Assembly (NCBI GenBank): GCA_021604925.1
Contig: BQJX01000245.1
Span: 1 to 5,289, forward strand
Direction: 5' to 3'
Length of the DNA stretch: 5,289 nt
Source: Gemmatimonadota bacterium
Lineage (GTDB): Bacteria > ARS69
The notes under the pieces: model-generated
The model's database searches: none
Told to the model about the DNA's origin: nothing
What the model saw: the letters and a program-made list of their open reading frames with translations, nothing else
In this document: positions 4,989 to 5,289 of the stretch, piece after piece
How positions within the stretch are numbered: position 1 is the first letter of the stretch
Layout: every line of letters begins with the position of its first letter
Position numbers and translations under genes: made by a program

Positions 4989-5266
4989 GGCTGATCCGCA
5001 GCGTTCAAAGAACCGTGCCGCCGGCGGCCCGCGCGCAGTACCTGCAGTTGCTGCAGGAGTTCTCCGCCGGGGCCACGGCCGCCGGCCAGGTGAAGGGCTT
5101 CTACCTCGTCGAGAACGTGGAGCGGCCCGGCGACTTCTGCGAGTTCTGGGAGTACGCGGACCAGGCGCACGCGGACTCGCACGCCGAACGGGCCGCGTTG
5201 GGCAGGCAACTCGCCGACCTCCTGCCGGACACTCCGGACGTATCGCACTGGCAGCAGCGGCTCTGA
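4985..5266 (+). CDS. Small protein of probable dimeric alpha/beta-barrel (ABM-like) fold
   Basis: The protein has 93 residues. Its ATG overlaps the TGA of the TudS-like gene by four bases, and GGGGAG (4970-4975) lies nine bases upstream, so translation is coupled. The predicted pattern is strand (about 1-11), helix (13-31), strand (36-46), strand (48-57) and helix (59-80). GFYLVEN and FCEFWEYADQAHADSH resemble small ferredoxin-like proteins of the antibiotic-biosynthesis-monooxygenase/EthD type, where a conserved W and H pack around a small ligand pocket. The similarity is of fold only and I do not recognise a named family. Possible jobs are a small-molecule-binding partner or accessory enzyme for the TudS-like protein. 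It has no signal peptide or membrane segment. It ends at TGA 5264-5266, and the remaining 23 bases of the window hold no supported gene. Confidence 0.7.
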   Translation: MRLIRSVQRTVPPAARAQYLQLLQEFSAGATAAGQVKGFYLVENVERPGDFCEFWEYADQAHADSHAERAALGRQLADLLPDTPDVSHWQQRL

Positions 5267-5277
5267 GCGGGCCGCTG
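5255..5277 (+). repeat. Stem-loop spanning the stop of the small barrel gene
   Basis: CAGCGGC (5255-5261) and GCCGCTG (5271-5277) form a perfect 7-bp stem with a nine-base loop containing the TGA stop. The bases after it (TGTTCGCGG) are not a T tract, so a terminator is only one possibility, and the window ends too soon to judge. Confidence 0.3.
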
Positions 5278-5289
5278 TGTTCGCGGAGG

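Overview
The window is bacterial DNA of high G+C content. For example, bases 4441-4500 count 46 G/C of 60. Genes are closely packed, start sites carry GGAGG-type ribosome binding sites, and one pair of starts overlaps its neighbour by ATGA. Gene content (a secreted TPR protein, a PHP-type metallohydrolase, a free-standing HTH_17 protein, a TudS/DUF523 protein) would suit a high-GC, often uncultivated phylum such as Gemmatimonadota, Eisenbacteria-like or Myxococcota-like lineages. Nothing here fixes the taxon.

The left half, read on the minus strand, holds the main object. One uninterrupted reading frame starts at 2540 and runs off the left edge at base 1, giving at least 846 codons with no stop. 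It begins with a complete TauE/SafE-type membrane domain (about residues 1-249), continues through an Ala/Pro-rich linker, and ends in a PHP-type metallohydrolase domain. That domain appears to be split by a beta-sandwich-like insert. Residue counting places both halves in the same codon phase, so this is a true fusion in the sequence as given. Because the frame does not close in the window, and a very long open frame lies antisense to it, it is easy to overlook. Upstream by 68 bases on the same strand is a secreted protein with five TPR units, best started at a TTG (3376). The two probably form an operon.

The middle holds a 364-base gap (3377-3740) rich in GC hairpins. Next is a 65-residue excisionase-like winged HTH protein (3741-3938, minus), with visibly lower G+C than its surroundings. 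A 501-base divergent intergenic region (3939-4439) follows. It contains a perfect-armed inverted repeat and two potential G-quadruplex tracts on the strand that leads into the next gene.

The right end, on the plus strand, holds a DUF523/TudS-type protein (4440-4988) with three conserved cysteines likely to bind an iron-sulfur cluster. A 93-residue protein of likely dimeric alpha/beta-barrel fold is translationally coupled to it (4985-5266). No tRNA, rRNA, CRISPR array, insertion sequence or integrase was seen.
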